Assembly: GCA_032433595.1 (NCBI GenBank)
Contig: JASWJB010000188.1
Span: 21,639 to 85,638, forward strand
Length of the DNA: 64,000 nt
DNA from: Conoideocrella luteorostrata
Lineage: Eukaryota; Ascomycota; Sordariomycetes; Hypocreales; Clavicipitaceae
Reading direction: 5' to 3'
Shown: one piece after another, positions 1 through 11,900 of the stretch
Position numbering within the stretch: position 1 is the stretch's first letter
How the letters are laid out: each line of letters begins with the position of its first letter
Made by a program: the position numbers and the translations under genes
The notes under the pieces: model-generated
Database searches by the model: none
Told to the model about the DNA's origin: nothing
The model's input: only the letters and a program-made list of their open reading frames with translations

Positions 1-3000
1 GCGAGAGTAGGGTCGGTCCCACTTGCCCTCGCCATCTCCCACGATCAGATCTTTCTGAGTGTGGGGGGAGTTGCGGAGAACATTTCCTTGGCGAGGCTGC
101 TTGCCTTCCTCAATCTCCCGAATCTCCTCCCTGATGCTGATCAAAGCATCCGCGAAGCGATCAAGCTCCTCTTTGCTCTCGCTCTCCGTGGGCTCAACCA
201 TGAGTGTGTTGGGCACAGGCCAGCTCATGGTGGGGGAGTGGAAACCGTAGTCCTGAAGACGCTTGGCGATATCAGGAACCTCGATGCCGGCAGTCTTGCC
301 GAAAGGTCTGGCATCAATGATGAATTCGTGAGCGCAGCGACCATTGTCGTTGGTGTAGAGAATCGGGTAATGGTCCTTGAGTCGGGCAAGGAGGTAGTTT
401 GCATTGAGAAGAGCCATGCTTGTCGCCTTGCGAAGACCTTTGTCACCTATTTACAACATGTCAGTAGAAATTCAACAGGTACACTGTTCGACTATCCACC
501 TACCCATAGTAGCAATGTAAGCCCAGCTGATGGGAACAATGCTGGCACTACCGAAAGAAGCGCTCGAAACAGGGGTCTGGCTATCCTTGTGAGGGAGGAA
601 AGGCTCCAGGTGAGACTTGACGCAGATGGGGCCGATTCCAGGACCACCACCGCCGTGAGGGATACAGAAGGTCTTGTGAAGGTTGAGATGGCAAACATCG
701 GCGCCGAGAGCTCCAGGAGAGGTAAGACCGATCTGGGCGTTCATGTTGGCACCGTCCATGTAAACTTGGCCACCGTGGGCGTGGACAATCTCGCAAGCTT
801 TACGAACACCAGGCTCAAAGACACCGTAGGTGCTGGGATAGGTGACCATGAAAGCACCAAGCTCCTTCTCATGTTTTTTGCACTTGGCCTCGAGATCGGC
901 AAGATCCAGGTTACCTGTGGTGGTATCACACTTGATGGGGACAACACGCATGCCGACCATGGCAGCTGAGGCAGGGTTGGTACCGTGAGCAGAGACGGGA
1001 ATCAAGCAAATGTCACGCTTAGGTCCAGGCTGCCGCTCGTGGTACTTGCGGATAGCTCGCAGACCCGCGAACTCGCCCTGGGCACCAGAATTGGGCTGCA
1101 GGGAAGTGGCATCCATACCAGTCAGGGCAGCTAGCTGTGCAGACGTGGCGCTGAACAACTTCTGATATCCCTTGTAGCTGCTTACAGGAGCATGGGGGTG
1201 GATATTGGAGCTCAGATCATGGCCGATGAGCTCCATCTGAGTAGTTCCGTTGAGCTTCATGGTGCAAGAACCCAGGGGGATCATGGAGTGAACAAGAGAA
1301 AGATCCTTGGACTGGAGCTGATAAATGTATCGCAGCATTTCCGTCTCACTGTGGTGAGTGTTAAAGACAGGGTGGGTCAGGTAGCTAGACTCGCGACGGA
1401 CGACATCAGGAATCTCCTTGACAACCTCCTCCATAGACGGCTTCCATCCTTCAGTCCAGAACTTGTGAGCAATTTCAAGGTTGCGGTCGGTGTGGTTCTT
1501 TTTGGCGACTGCCTGCAACGCCTCAACGATGCGAACATAAGTATCCAGAGTAAAGGTAGTGGGAACTGCGAGAACAACCTCGGTTTTGGTCCAAGCCTTT
1601 CCACCGCTGATTCCTCGCTCGAGGAGCTCCTTACGGAGAGCCTGGCAAGCATTGGGCTCCTCAAAACTGATAGTGACAGTGTCCGACAGGACGCGACCCT
1701 TGGGGTCAAGAGTGGCGGTAGGAACAGTGAGACCATAGTGCTGAGCAGCAGACTGGATCATGCGAGAGTAACGCAAGTTATTCAGAGCCATCTCCTTGAG
1801 CTGGGCGGGGCCGTGGTAAATAGCGTACATAGCAGCCATGTTAGCCAAGAGTGCCTGTGCGGTGCAGACATTGCTGGTAGCTTTTTCACGACGAATGTGC
1901 TGTTCACGGGTCTGAAGAGCCAATCGAAGGGCGGGTCCTCCGGTACGGTCCTTGGAAACACCAATGATGCGTCCGGGCAGACGACGTTTACTAGATTCCT
2001 TAACAGCCATGAAGGCAGCGTGAGGGCCACCGAAGCCCAGAGGGACACCGAATCGCTGAGAGTTACCGAAAGCAACATCAGCACCCCATTCGCCAGGGGG
2101 CGTCAGGAGCGTCAGAGCAGACAGGTCGGTGGCGACGCTGAAGAGGGTACCCTGCTTGTGTGCAACATTGGCAAGCTCACGGAAATCACCGACACCGCCG
2201 TTGGTGTCAGGGTACTGAGCCAAGACACCAACCAAGTCGTCGCCGAGATCCTGGATCTTCTTGATGGCATCGGGGGCAGACAAGTCCAAAATCTCAAGGC
2301 GGATGCCAAAGCCTTCTGCGCGGCCTTGCATGACCCGGTAAGTAGCATCGTGGACGAGGTGGGACACAATATAGGTCTTGCCAGGGCGCTTGGCACGAGA
2401 CGTAGGAAGGTTGCCCAGAGACATGGTCATTGCCTCGGCGGCAGCGGTACCTTCGTCAAGTAAACTCGCGTTGGCGACAGGCAGACCAGTGAGGTCGGAG
2501 ACCATGGTCTGGAAGTTGAGCAGTGACTGAAGACGGCCCTGGCTGATCTCAGCCTGGTACGGGGTGTAGCTGGTATACCACGCAGGGTTTTCGAGAACAT
2601 TTCGCTTGATAACCCCAGGGATTTCAACTGGATAGTAACCTCCACCATTCATCCACGTGTGGATTTCGTTCTGCGCATGCATGGCCTTGAAAGCTTCAGC
2701 CACACCAGACTCGCTGTAAGTCTTTGGCTGGATAGTCTTCTGCGGAGGAAGCATAATGTCTTTGGGGATGACCTGGGCAAGAAATGCATCCAGAGACTCG
2801 GCGCCAGGCCCCAGCTGCTTGAGCATGGCGGGAATATCCTCGTCGCGAGGACCAATGTGTCGTGCAGTGAAGTCCATCCATGGTTCAGGATTCTCGGCAC
2901 TCGTCTTCTGCATGTCCTGGTAAGCCGGGTCTTTGCGAAGGGACTCTAATTGGGCCTTGCGAGGCTCGGTAGGAGAGCTCGCGGCCTTGCTGGTCAGCGA

Positions 3001-3132
3001 GAAGTTTCGTGAGGCAGCGGAACGAGCAAATGGAGAGCGCGCAGTGAAGCTGGCCGACATTGCAGCGCGGCTAACAACCGCGGTCGAGGAGCGCAGAGGC
3101 GCCCCTCGAGCGAGAGCCAGTCTCGAGGCCAT
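1..3132 (-). CDS. GCV2: Glycine dehydrogenase (decarboxylating), mitochondrial; glycine cleavage P protein, 3' end off the window
   Basis: P protein of the mitochondrial glycine cleavage complex. It decarboxylates glycine using pyridoxal phosphate and passes the aminomethyl group to the lipoyl arm of the H protein. Exon 1 is 3132-504 and exon 2 runs from 446 off the left edge, with an intron at 503-447 (GTAGGT...ATAG) that restores frame inside ATMGDKG. About 1025 residues are visible; the family is about 1050-1070, so roughly the last 40 are missing. The N-terminus is rich in Arg, Ser and Ala with no acidic residues, a typical mitochondrial presequence. The PLP-binding lysine lies in LNLHKTF near residue 820, followed by the glycine-rich HGGGGPG. 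An upstream in-frame ATG at 3141 would add three residues (MQA); I prefer 3132. It is divergent from tom5. Long antisense open frames over this gene are shadows of its codon bias. Confidence 0.96.
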
Positions 3133-4203
3133 TGCTTGCAAAATCGCAATGGGATTTCTGACTCTGCGACCCTGTTCGAATGTGCAGAACGGTCCGGGTT
3201 TCGTTGGCAGAGTTGAGAGGGGTTACTTTTGCCAATTGAGTGTTTCAAACTTTTTTCCCTCTGTCGCGCACTCGAGATCCGAGCGATAACCAGCGTGTCC
3301 CGCGATGGTCTAAAGCCGAGAATATTCAGCCGGTGGCAAGACTAGCAACGATTTGCGGCCGGGCTCGCAGCTGCGCTCGGCAACAAAAGATGCTTCCGCA
3401 GTTCGCTCTACCACTGTGACCGCAAAGAAGCAAACTATCGATGCAAAGAAATAAGTGAAAAATGGAAGCAGAAGAGATCGTGGGAAGAGCAGAAGAAAGA
3501 AAAAAAGATAGTCCGGCGGACAGCACCGGGCTGCAGTGTAAGTAAGAATCGGCTCGTTTGCCGTAGCTCGTGACGGCAATGTTTGTGCGTCGCCGGATCC
3601 CGCTTTATCGGCTAGTGCAGGGATTTTTTTCGTCGCCCCTGCTGTTTAAGTTCTTTATCTCTCGTCATCGCCAGATATGACCGGATAACGACGCCATAGC
3701 ACAAAGAAAAAGAGTGCGTCTGGGCATTCCCATCCCCAGGCGGCGGCTCTGAGTGGCGCTCCCCCCCCAATCTAGCCCCAGAATGTCTCCAATCGCCCCC
3801 CAAGATGGTCCCTCCAATGGTCGTCCAGGCGGTTGGGCCGCGGTGGTCCAAGGCATGCCACTGCTGTCGTTTAGCGGTAGAGTCTGCTGCCCGCTGACAC
3901 ATCAAAGACACGCAGCATTTGCCTAGTATGACATCGGGAGCACTCGGGCAGGTGCAGGGCGACGCAACTGCCTCTTACGGTGCCAGTGCCCACACCAAGC
4001 GAACCAGCCAGCGACTAGTCGGCGTGAGGACCCGCATTTGCCAGTTGTAAATTTTACCCTCTGGCCTACGAGCTTGTCGCCTCCAACACCATCTCACGGC
4101 CGAAGTCGCCCTATTTTTTACGTAAATAGCCCAACCTCCCAGCCAAAACGTTACGCAACAAATCGCTTTTGCCCTTTCCAACAGCCCATTACCGATATTC
4201 ACA
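3133..4203. promoter_or_regulatory. Shared upstream region between GCV2 and tom5
   Basis: About 1.07 kb separates the two divergent start codons, so it must hold both promoters. No coding signal was found. The stretch just before the tom5 start is pyrimidine-rich on the plus strand (about 4140-4200), as is common at fungal transcription starts. I see no clear TATA box and did not identify binding sites. Confidence 0.5.
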
Positions 4204-4546
4204 ATGTTTGGAGGATGTACGTCTACCGCGCTGTCCCGCGCCGCGCCCTGGCGCCCATAAACCATTGGGTAATCAGTTGGGTAATAGCTAGCTGACATAT
4301 TTTTTGTTGCCGTTTAGTCGCCCCCCCGCAACAATCCGCCGAGGAGATCCGCGCCATGGAGGCTGAGGCCACCTTTACTGTACAGCAGGTCGTCGCGACT
4401 GCCTTTGCGCTGTATCTTTGTATGTTATCTTGCCCATAGATTGGCGACATCGATGATGATGTGCCCCCAGTTCATGGCTGCCGAAGTGTACTGACCGACA
4501 TATCATAGCTCCTTTTGCCATCGACATGGCGAGCCGAATTTTGTAA
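4204..4546 (+). CDS. tom5: Mitochondrial import receptor subunit TOM5 (50 residues, three exons)
   Basis: Small tail-anchored subunit of the TOM complex in the mitochondrial outer membrane, which helps pass precursors into the Tom40 pore. Exons are 4204-4216, 4318-4419 and 4509-4546. Introns are 4217-4317 (GTACGT...TTTAG, branch GCTGAC) and 4420-4508 (GTATGT...CATAG). Joined, they give exactly 50 residues ending in TAA. The product starts MFGGFAPPQQSAEEI, has an acidic helix, and then a hydrophobic segment (about residues 27-44) ending SPFAIDMASRIL. That start, length and single C-terminal membrane helix match ascomycete Tom5. No single exon is longer than 102 nt, so ordinary ORF searches miss the gene. 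It is divergent from GCV2 and convergent with NUP54. Confidence 0.9.
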
Positions 4547-5164
4547 ATCGCTCTGAGCTCCTTGTCTCCTCCGTTGAACGAGGGCTCTTAAGTGAGGAGG
4601 CCGATCTGTCAAATTTTCATCATCATGGTGTCGCCATGCGTTGCGGATCGCAAAAACAGGAGCCTAATCACCTGCCCGATGTACGATAGAGACCTTGAAA
4701 ATTTTGATTAGATGGGATACCTGTACGGAGTAGTCTGTACCATGTTAGAAACGACAACGGATTTTACGTCGAAATGCCATTCTGCTTGGCCACCGAATAG
4801 AAAATAATATGCAGACCGATGCTTCTTCCTGCGTGTTCCTTAAGTTGCGCCATACTGGGCAAGACTTGCATGAGCTGCAGGAGCTTCAGCTTCCTACATG
4901 CACTACCGGCAAGGCTTGGGCGTCGATCCGATTTCAGATGTCCAACGATTACTACCGCTTGTCATTGACTCAACCTAACGCCTGTGCGGCAAACTGTAAT
5001 AAAAATCGTGTTACCAACCCTCACAAACCCCCCTTTTGCATTGTACACAGAATTGCTCTAGCTTTTCTTCATGAAATAATGATACCCATTCCTCTTGCCA
5101 AACTCTATCAACACGTTGTAGTTGGCAGCCTCTGTCAACATTATCCGGCTGCAATTTATCTTTT
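4547..5164. other. Convergent intergenic region between tom5 and NUP54
   Basis: It holds the 3' ends of two convergent genes. A 147-codon plus-strand open frame at 4809-5252 runs into the antisense of NUP54, shows no family features and is not accepted as a gene. One copy of the TACGGAGTA motif lies near 4723. Confidence 0.5.
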
Positions 5165-6294
5165 TCATCTTAATTTTGAGTTTCCATTGCGGCTCTTGTC
5201 CCACTGCTCGAAATCAACACCGAGAGCTTCCAGCTCCTTCTTCAGATGCTGAAGCTGTTTTTCGTAATCCTCCAAGACCTATATTTAAGTTAGCAGCTAG
5301 TTCATTGATAACATTGGGGTTTGTGTCGCGTGAAATCTTACCCTCTTTGCCTTTACCTCAGTCTCTGGATCCAAGCTCTGGCCATCTTGACCTGATGGTT
5401 TGTCGAGCTCCTTATTCAAGCGATCCGAGTAACCCCTCAACACAATCAAGCGACTCCATAGCTCCTCTTCTCTGGCCCCCAACGCTGGATCTTGGACCTC
5501 TCTCTCCAAGGTCTGCAACCTATTTTTGAGATCATCCTCGTCGCCACTCAGTGCATAGCCCCGGTTTCGCAGAATCTGTACCTTGGCTGCCAGGGCCAAG
5601 CATCTCTCGCTTATAGCTGTCTGTCGTCTCCGCGCTGCCATAGCTCGTACTTCGGTTTCCAGCTCATGACGCTGCAAGATGGCGTCAAGGCTACCATTGA
5701 CTTGATGCAAGCGCGTATTGAACTCGGAAATGGCTCTCTTTTGAGTCTTGAGACGATCCGCGACTCCGGTATATCCCGAGCAAAGAACAGGCATAAATCC
5801 CGGCGCAGGTTTGTTCTGAAGAGCTTCTTCCCACTCGCTAGGGTCCTCGTGTGGTTGCGGCTTGTAAAAGGGGATGTGTGCTTCGTCGACTTTGTTGTAA
5901 AAGTAGTGCTTGAAAACGCAGCTTGGGCTGGCTGGGTCCCATTTCTCTGTAACGAGCTTGATTTGGTCCAGGATGGGTTTTTGGTCTAGCAAAAGATTAG
6001 CAGGCATCCCGAGCCTCACAAACAACACAGTAGGGCATACATACGAGGCGTTTCTTTTCCGGGCTGCCATAACGAACTTGATAGCTGAGCTTGTGATTGG
6101 GCCAAGGCTGGCATTTGCTGAACTTGTTGCTGCTGTGCCATCATGGAGTTGCCCATGGTGCTGGACTGTTGGCCACCCATAGTCTGGCCGAAGACACTGC
6201 CCGTCTGCTGGGTCGCTTGGGTTTGCTGTGCAGGTTGGGACTGTCCAAACAGGCCACCGGAGCCCATAGGCTTGGGCTGTCCAAAGAGCGACAT
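5165..6294 (-). CDS. nup54: FG nucleoporin of the central channel, NUP54/NUP57 family
   Basis: Component of the nuclear pore central transport channel, in the Nup62-Nup58-Nup54 (yeast Nsp1-Nup49-Nup57) complex. Exons are 6294-6045, 5985-5342 and 5278-5165; introns are 6044-5986 (GTATGT...CTAG) and 5341-5279 (GTAAGA...ATAG, branch GCTAAC). The joined product is 335 residues. The N-terminal ~80 residues are Gln-rich with three FG units (SLFGQ, GLFGQ, SVFGQ). The middle begins KPILDQIKLVTEKWDP and carries the conserved YNKVDE...HIPFY segment. The C-terminal half is predicted coiled coil, rich in Arg, Glu and Leu, as used for trimer assembly in this family. It is rather short on FG repeats compared with yeast Nup57. 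It is divergent from the NUO-20.8 gene, 475 bp apart. Confidence 0.93.
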
Positions 6295-6769
6295 GTTGGT
6301 GAGGTCGGGCGGTGCCTTGATGGAGCCTCACCGTTGGAGGCCGACGAAGTTGCAGGCCGCAGATGCAATGCGGTCAGTCGCGCAAGTGTGTGAGCAGTTG
6401 CAGGATTCGTGCGGCGGCATCAACAGGCCAATGGTGCCTGTAATGTACGTCGTGTATGAATATGAGATGTGCCGGGGTGCGCAGAGCTGTGCTTCCTTTC
6501 TGGCAGCAGCTTTTTGTTGATGGCGCGCCGGCCAAAATAACCACGGGCTGTCTGTCGACTTTGTTCATTCGCCCACCCAGTAAGCTACCCATCTGCCACA
6601 GTGGCTGGTGCAAAAACTGCCGCCTCGTCGGCCAGACCAATTCTCGACCCAGCCAGCCAATCACAGCTCTCCAATTCCAACCTCACCTCAAATTCCAGCT
6701 TCCAGCGATCGCGCCAGTCCTATCAACTCATCCCCAGCTCGACAAAAGGTCAGCTCCAACACAGACACG
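6295..6769. promoter_or_regulatory. Bidirectional upstream region of nup54 and nuo-20.8
   Basis: 475 bp between divergent start codons. The plus-strand half (about 6600-6769) is rich in C and A with CAACTC/CAGCTC stretches typical of an untranslated leader. No convincing extra coding frame. Confidence 0.45.
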
Positions 6770-7666
6770 ATGGCGACCCGACGATCTCAGTATGTTTTAC
6801 CCGACAGCTTATGTTCTCTTCCTGCACGGTTGAGCGGGTCCTAGCCCAACCGATGAGCCACCAAGACGGGGGGCCAGAAGAACACTAGAGGGCTAACGAT
6901 GAAGTGCAGGTTCCATCAGGAAGTCCTCATCGACACCACGCCGCTCCCCGACGACATCCCCGCCGTCAAGGAAGTCGGTGCCAGCTCTGCGCCCCTATTG
7001 TCAGCGTCTTTCTTCATCGGCGCCCGATGCCGCGACTACAACGATGACTACATGCAGTGCAAGACGGACAATCCCGGCCGCGGCGAGTTCGACTGCATGA
7101 AGGAAGGACGCCGAGTTACTCGCTGCGCCTCCAGTGTGTACGTTACGACTTCTACTGTCATCACTGTTTTATCTGTTTCAAGATGAATGCGCACTCTTGA
7201 GGACACGACACCAAGGGCCCCGTGCTTCATTGAGGAACAGTCGTCAGACTAAAGACCTCGAATGCTGACACAATACGGGAATAGGCTCAAGGATATTAAC
7301 ACCCACTGCTTGGCCGAGTTCCGCAAGCATTGGGAATGCCTCGACGACCGGAATCAGCAGCTCTGGCAGTGCCGCCCTGCTGAGTGGAAGCTGAATAAGT
7401 GTGTTTTCGATAACCTGGTACGCTGCGATACCTCTCCTCCACATCTTACGATGTTCCATTGAATACATGGCTCGTGGTTTCGATTTATCAAGTTACTAAT
7501 TTTTATTTTTTTTCTATTTCTCAAGAAAATGGAGAAGAAGATCCCCAACCAGCCCACGAACGTTACCCCCGTCGAGCTGCGGCAAAAGCAGATTTTTGCC
7601 GACGTACGCATTGGTCCTGGTGACGGCAAGCCTTTCGTTGCAGGACAGTCTGAGGCGAAGCAATAG
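6770..7666 (+). CDS. nuo-20.8: NADH:ubiquinone oxidoreductase (complex I) 20.8 kDa subunit, NDUFA8 homologue
   Basis: Accessory subunit of mitochondrial complex I on the intermembrane-space side, imported and oxidised by the Mia40 pathway. Exons are 6770-6789, 6910-7137, 7285-7417 and 7526-7666; introns are 6790-6909, 7138-7284 and 7418-7525. The joined length is 173 residues. The fold is fixed by four CX9C units: cysteines 47/57, 69/79, 91/101 and 112/122, that is two twin-CX9C (CHCH) domains, the hallmark of NDUFA8. There is no cleavable presequence, as expected for a Mia40 substrate. The tail (KKIPNQPTNVTPVELRQKQI) is hydrophilic. It is divergent from nup54. Confidence 0.95.
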
Positions 7667-8598
7667 GATGGTTTGGGGGGGTCTTTCAGGATGCACCGTG
7701 TATATTTTGATTCAATTGAACAGTAAACTGTCTGACACTGGAATTTGTCGTAATATGTGATTGTACGGGAGCGACTTGCGCATCACAGCCAGTAGACTGC
7801 AGTGGAGATAAGTACTAAGATATATTGCGTTCATCTGAGCAGATTATATCAGGTGGCCTCTTGTTTTCTTGGCAGATGTACGGAAATGCTACCGCAGGCA
7901 TCGTCATCTGCTCTGAATGCACTGGTCGGCTCTTCACATCAGATATAAAAATATAAATCGTCTTACATCAACTAGGAGCTCTAAGCCCACTACATGAATG
8001 GTTCGACGATCCCACCAGAATTCGGCAAGAGCCGGCTCGGATTCAGACCGCATGCGCCAAGGATATACACATAGACGGCAGTGACCGCCACGGAGCGGCT
8101 ATGTCTATAGGCCCGCAGCATCATTTGGAGTAACAACAATTATCAGATCCTGTGTTGTACATATGCCTGCGACATGACGGAACCTCGCCGCCAACAGATA
8201 AGATATGCGCGCATGTTGGTTTGATGTCCGTCAGCTTACGCCGTTAGGCTATCCGCCTTTCAAGGCAGCGCGCTTCGGGACATACTGCATCAGGATACAT
8301 TAGAGTAATGTTGCCGTCAGACTTAGTAAGATAGATCTGCATATACTGAAGTTCGACCAGAAAGACTGAGTTTTGGAATTCCAATATACAGCAGTGACTT
8401 GATAGTCTGGGAGCTGGCTTATTGAACGTGTCCAGCAAATTTTGTAAGACACATAAACACACACACACACACATATATATATATATGTATGTATGTATGT
8501 ATGTATATAAGGATCACTGTTTTCTCATCAGATATGTATAAGACAGCACTCTCAAAATCATACCTTTGTAAGAAGCTTACAACCTTTATTCCGAAACT
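7667..8598. other. AT-rich intergenic region with a compound microsatellite
   Basis: No supported gene in 930 bp between nuo-20.8 and the secreted peptide gene. Contains the AC/AT/GTAT microsatellite at 8457-8508, which lies in the likely promoter of the peptide gene. Confidence 0.5.
8457..8508. repeat. Compound microsatellite (AC)n-(AT)n-(GTAT)n
   Basis: Three adjoining simple repeats: AC from 8457, AT from about 8473, then five GTAT units to about 8506. It ends about 90 bp before the start codon of the secreted cysteine-rich peptide. Confidence 0.95.
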
Positions 8599-8907
8599 AT
8601 GAAGTTAAGCATATTTGTAAGCCGTCAACGGCCCCCTATTGCACTGCGTTATTGCTAATTCTGTTGCAAGGCTGTCGTGTATGCATTGACCCAGGCGGTC
8701 TACTCTGCGCCTGTGGCTGGTGAACCCCAAGACGATGCTCTTGATATAGACAAGCGCAAAGACTGTCCGGGCGGAAGTTTCTTCAATTGTTACCAGACGC
8801 AGGCGAGCGTGTGCCCAATTGGATGCCTAAGACCGCAAGGGAAGTTGAGTTGCATCATGAAGTGCCAGCAGAGGGCGTTTAAGAACTGTCGGCAGTATTG
8901 TGGATAA
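8599..8907 (+). CDS. Secreted, Kex2-processed cysteine-rich peptide of unknown function
   Basis: Not recognised as a named family. Exon 1 is 8599-8616 (MKLSIF) and exon 2 is 8671-8907. The intron 8617-8670 has a GTAAGC donor, TGCTAAT branch and CAAG acceptor. The product is 84 residues: a hydrophobic signal peptide (about 1-18), an acidic propeptide ending in Lys34-Arg35 (a Kex2 site), and a basic mature peptide of 49 residues with eight cysteines at 38, 46, 54, 58, 67, 71, 79 and 83. The last six form three CX3C units (CPIGC, CIMKC, CRQYC). An even cysteine count, the Kex2 site and a basic charge suggest a disulphide-stabilised extracellular peptide such as an effector, antimicrobial or signalling peptide. 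The role is inference. It stands alone in a gene-poor region. Confidence 0.75.
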
Positions 8908-11900
8908 GTGATGGTAGGAAGTTACCATGGGCAATTTAGTGAGTGGAGTGTCATGATGGGCGTGTGATGAAACGGAAACACGTGTATATACATTGAGGTC
9001 ATCGAGGGTTAGGAGTTAAAGACAGCATTCATTCTTACAAGATAGCTATTGGGAGTGGTAGATGATGTCGCCGTGAGACTCCCATGTACACTGCCCCTGG
9101 CGGGGAGAGAAAGTCACCAACAGACCAGTCTTGCAAAATTCCAAAAGAGTTATGTCGTGTGATGTACTCTGTTTTCTTGTAAGGGTTTTTAAGTCTGGCC
9201 CCTAATGCACAACAATGACCATCCTCTAGAACCACAGGTTTATGTGCCTCCGCTTCCGCTTCCGCTGCATTTTTTGAGACAGTCTACGAGCGTAAGTTGC
9301 TGCCAGTAGCATATGACTACTCGCGAGGTCTATAAGTACGAAAAAGGATCGCTGGCTGTTGGGGGCTTGTTAAATTCCCCTATCCTATGCACTTTCTATA
9401 TGGGAGGTTGCGGACTCTAGCAGCGACTCGTCAAGTCCTGATGTCTAGAGTTAACACGTTTTGTAAGTTTAATTCCTTTCCGAGTATACTCAAACTATAT
9501 TTATGTATTTTATCCGCCGCCTGATCTCGACAACTGCGGCACAACCTGAATGTCTTTCTGATTGGCAAATGATAAATAACTCGCCCAATAGTGAACGGCA
9601 TACAGCAACACACAAAGCTTTTAGACGCCAACGCTGCCGCGAGCACACACGCTGGTAGAAGAACTGACATGGTCCTATGTTGAATTTCACTTCATTGCCA
9701 AGCTAATCCTATATTAGCTCTTCAAATCCAAATGGTCTAATAATATGTGACGCCTTTATCACTCGGACACATCCTACCCTATACATCACGCACCATCACA
9801 AACACACACCCGATGTCAGTCGCTCAACTCAGCACACCTTCCATTCTCACTCATCTTGTACAGCCATCAACACAATTTAGTACCACCCGATCGCCGCGTA
9901 ATTGTGTACAATACAACATAACACAATCTTTGGTACTTTCATCTAAGACAATTTCTTCCCTGTCAAAATACATACACAAAAAGCCCCCGATAAGACCCCA
10001 GAAACAACGCCGCATAACGTTTCACCACAAGGATCAGCGGCAAGCCCGACGATCATCAAAATTTATGCACACAATCATCCGACAAGCGGCAGCCAGGCCC
10101 TAGTAGATGGGTGCAATCCTACTGGTTTACGTGGTTTTATTGGACATGAGATGAAACAAAGGCGTTTTTGCTTTCTTGCTCTCGGCGTGGTAAGAAATTG
10201 TGGATTTGGTTTTGCAGGGTGGGTGGCACCGCGTGCATTGTTCGAGTATCTCATTTTTTCTTTTTCCCGCGGAGGACGTACAATTCGGCATCTGGATCTT
10301 GGATAACTAACTAACTAGTTACCTATCCAACTAAGATATGTGGTACGTGCATTGGCCAATGTGTCGGGATGGGGAGAATTTTGTGGTTGATGCTTGTTGG
10401 TGCCCACGTGGACGGATGTTCCGTGAGTGGCAAGGACATGCTCCCAAATGTTGGGATGACTTGTCGGAGCACTGTGAGATTACAACAGTAATGCAACAAT
10501 GGGCGGGAAAGAGGAGTAGGCTTTTCGTGACCACAATTTGTGGTTCGTACCTGAGAGCCTCTATGCTGCGGTGTAGGCTTACTGTAAAATCCTGGCAGAC
10601 GAAAGTGTTGAGTTTCAGCAAGGATGGGTACGTATGGTTCGAGCCAGCCGCGCTGCGTCGTGGTACACCAAGCAGGTTTTCTGATCGTTTGCTAGTACAG
10701 CTACGGAATAATGCAGTTTGTCAAACGAATATCTATGCAATATGTATTCCCGAACGCCGTATACCCGCCCCGTGCTGTAGTTGACTGTAGTACTTGTACT
10801 CCGTACTGGCACCCGTACAGAAACCGGGCGGGGGCAATCTTCACTTGTTGCTCTTATGTCTCATTTATTTAATGCATGGGCCAGAGTTCCCGTGCCTGCA
10901 AGTCATGGCTCGCGGCTGCCTGGGGAACAAATAACTGTGATATGGGATGACAGGCCCGACTTCCATCCCAAATTCGGCTGGGATTGATGGAACTGCAGTG
11001 GCGAGGTTTCGCCACCTCGCGCTCCGTTACATCACGTGGTGCACCGAACCTTCCGGAGTAATTCAATGCTCATAGACATGAACGACGACATCCGGCTGTT
11101 GGCAGAGGCCTTGTGCTGCCATGTGCTCCAAGTGTAGCAAATATATTAAAGTCTCCTCTGCTGGACAAGGGCAAGGAGATGCAGGCGCCAATCATTCCGC
11201 TGCCTTGTTATTCTTGATGAAACATTGGCAGGCCACGTATTCAGAGGGAGCAGTTAGCCCGTTAATATAAATTAATCAAAGGGCGAGCCAAATGAACTTG
11301 AGAAACCGCAGCCCAACTGACGTCAACTCGCAGCACCAGAAGGAACAAAGGGAGCCCCCAGCCGTACACCACGCGAGCTCCTGTCCGGCAAAAACGGCTC
11401 TGTGGAGACACGGCCAGGGGTGCCGATAGGGGGGCTGACAGCTTTCCCCCAAAAACCAATTTGTGTGGAGTACGGAGCACTGAGAAAAGCATCGTCGGCT
11501 TCATGGCCGCAAGTTGCGGCCTCGGTTTCAAAACTCCATTCTTTGCCCCATTTCGTTGTTCAAGAAGACCAATATCCAATGCATCCATATGTAACCCCTC
11601 ACTTGGACACAAAGTTTGCTTGAAGAATCACGCGAACCCATAAACTGGCATTCTTCGCGTTTCTTGTATGTCCTTGTGTCCAATCGTGATGCAATCAAGC
11701 CCAGCGAGACCATGAGTCTGATGCATGGTTATTGATGCCTATTTTTTTTTCTTTTTTTTAAAAAAAAAAAAAAAAATACCTCCCCTCGCACTTGTATCTG
11801 AAAGCGCAGATATGTCGTTGATTATCTAAAGCAATGGAATGCTCGCAACGGTTATCTAGACGCCGGGCGCGAGGAACCGGCCGTGGCGTCCAGCTCGCTC

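Noticed and set aside
1192..2463. 423-codon plus-strand open frame, and another at 61-969
   Set aside because: Both lie antisense to GCV2 exons. Such frames follow from the codon bias of a long conserved gene; the translation shows no family features.
4809..5252. 147-codon plus-strand frame after tom5
   Set aside because: It runs into the antisense of NUP54 and has no domain, signal or intron pattern.
9747..10103. 118-codon plus-strand frame
   Set aside because: The sequence is CA-rich low complexity, which keeps a frame open by composition. No recognisable protein features.
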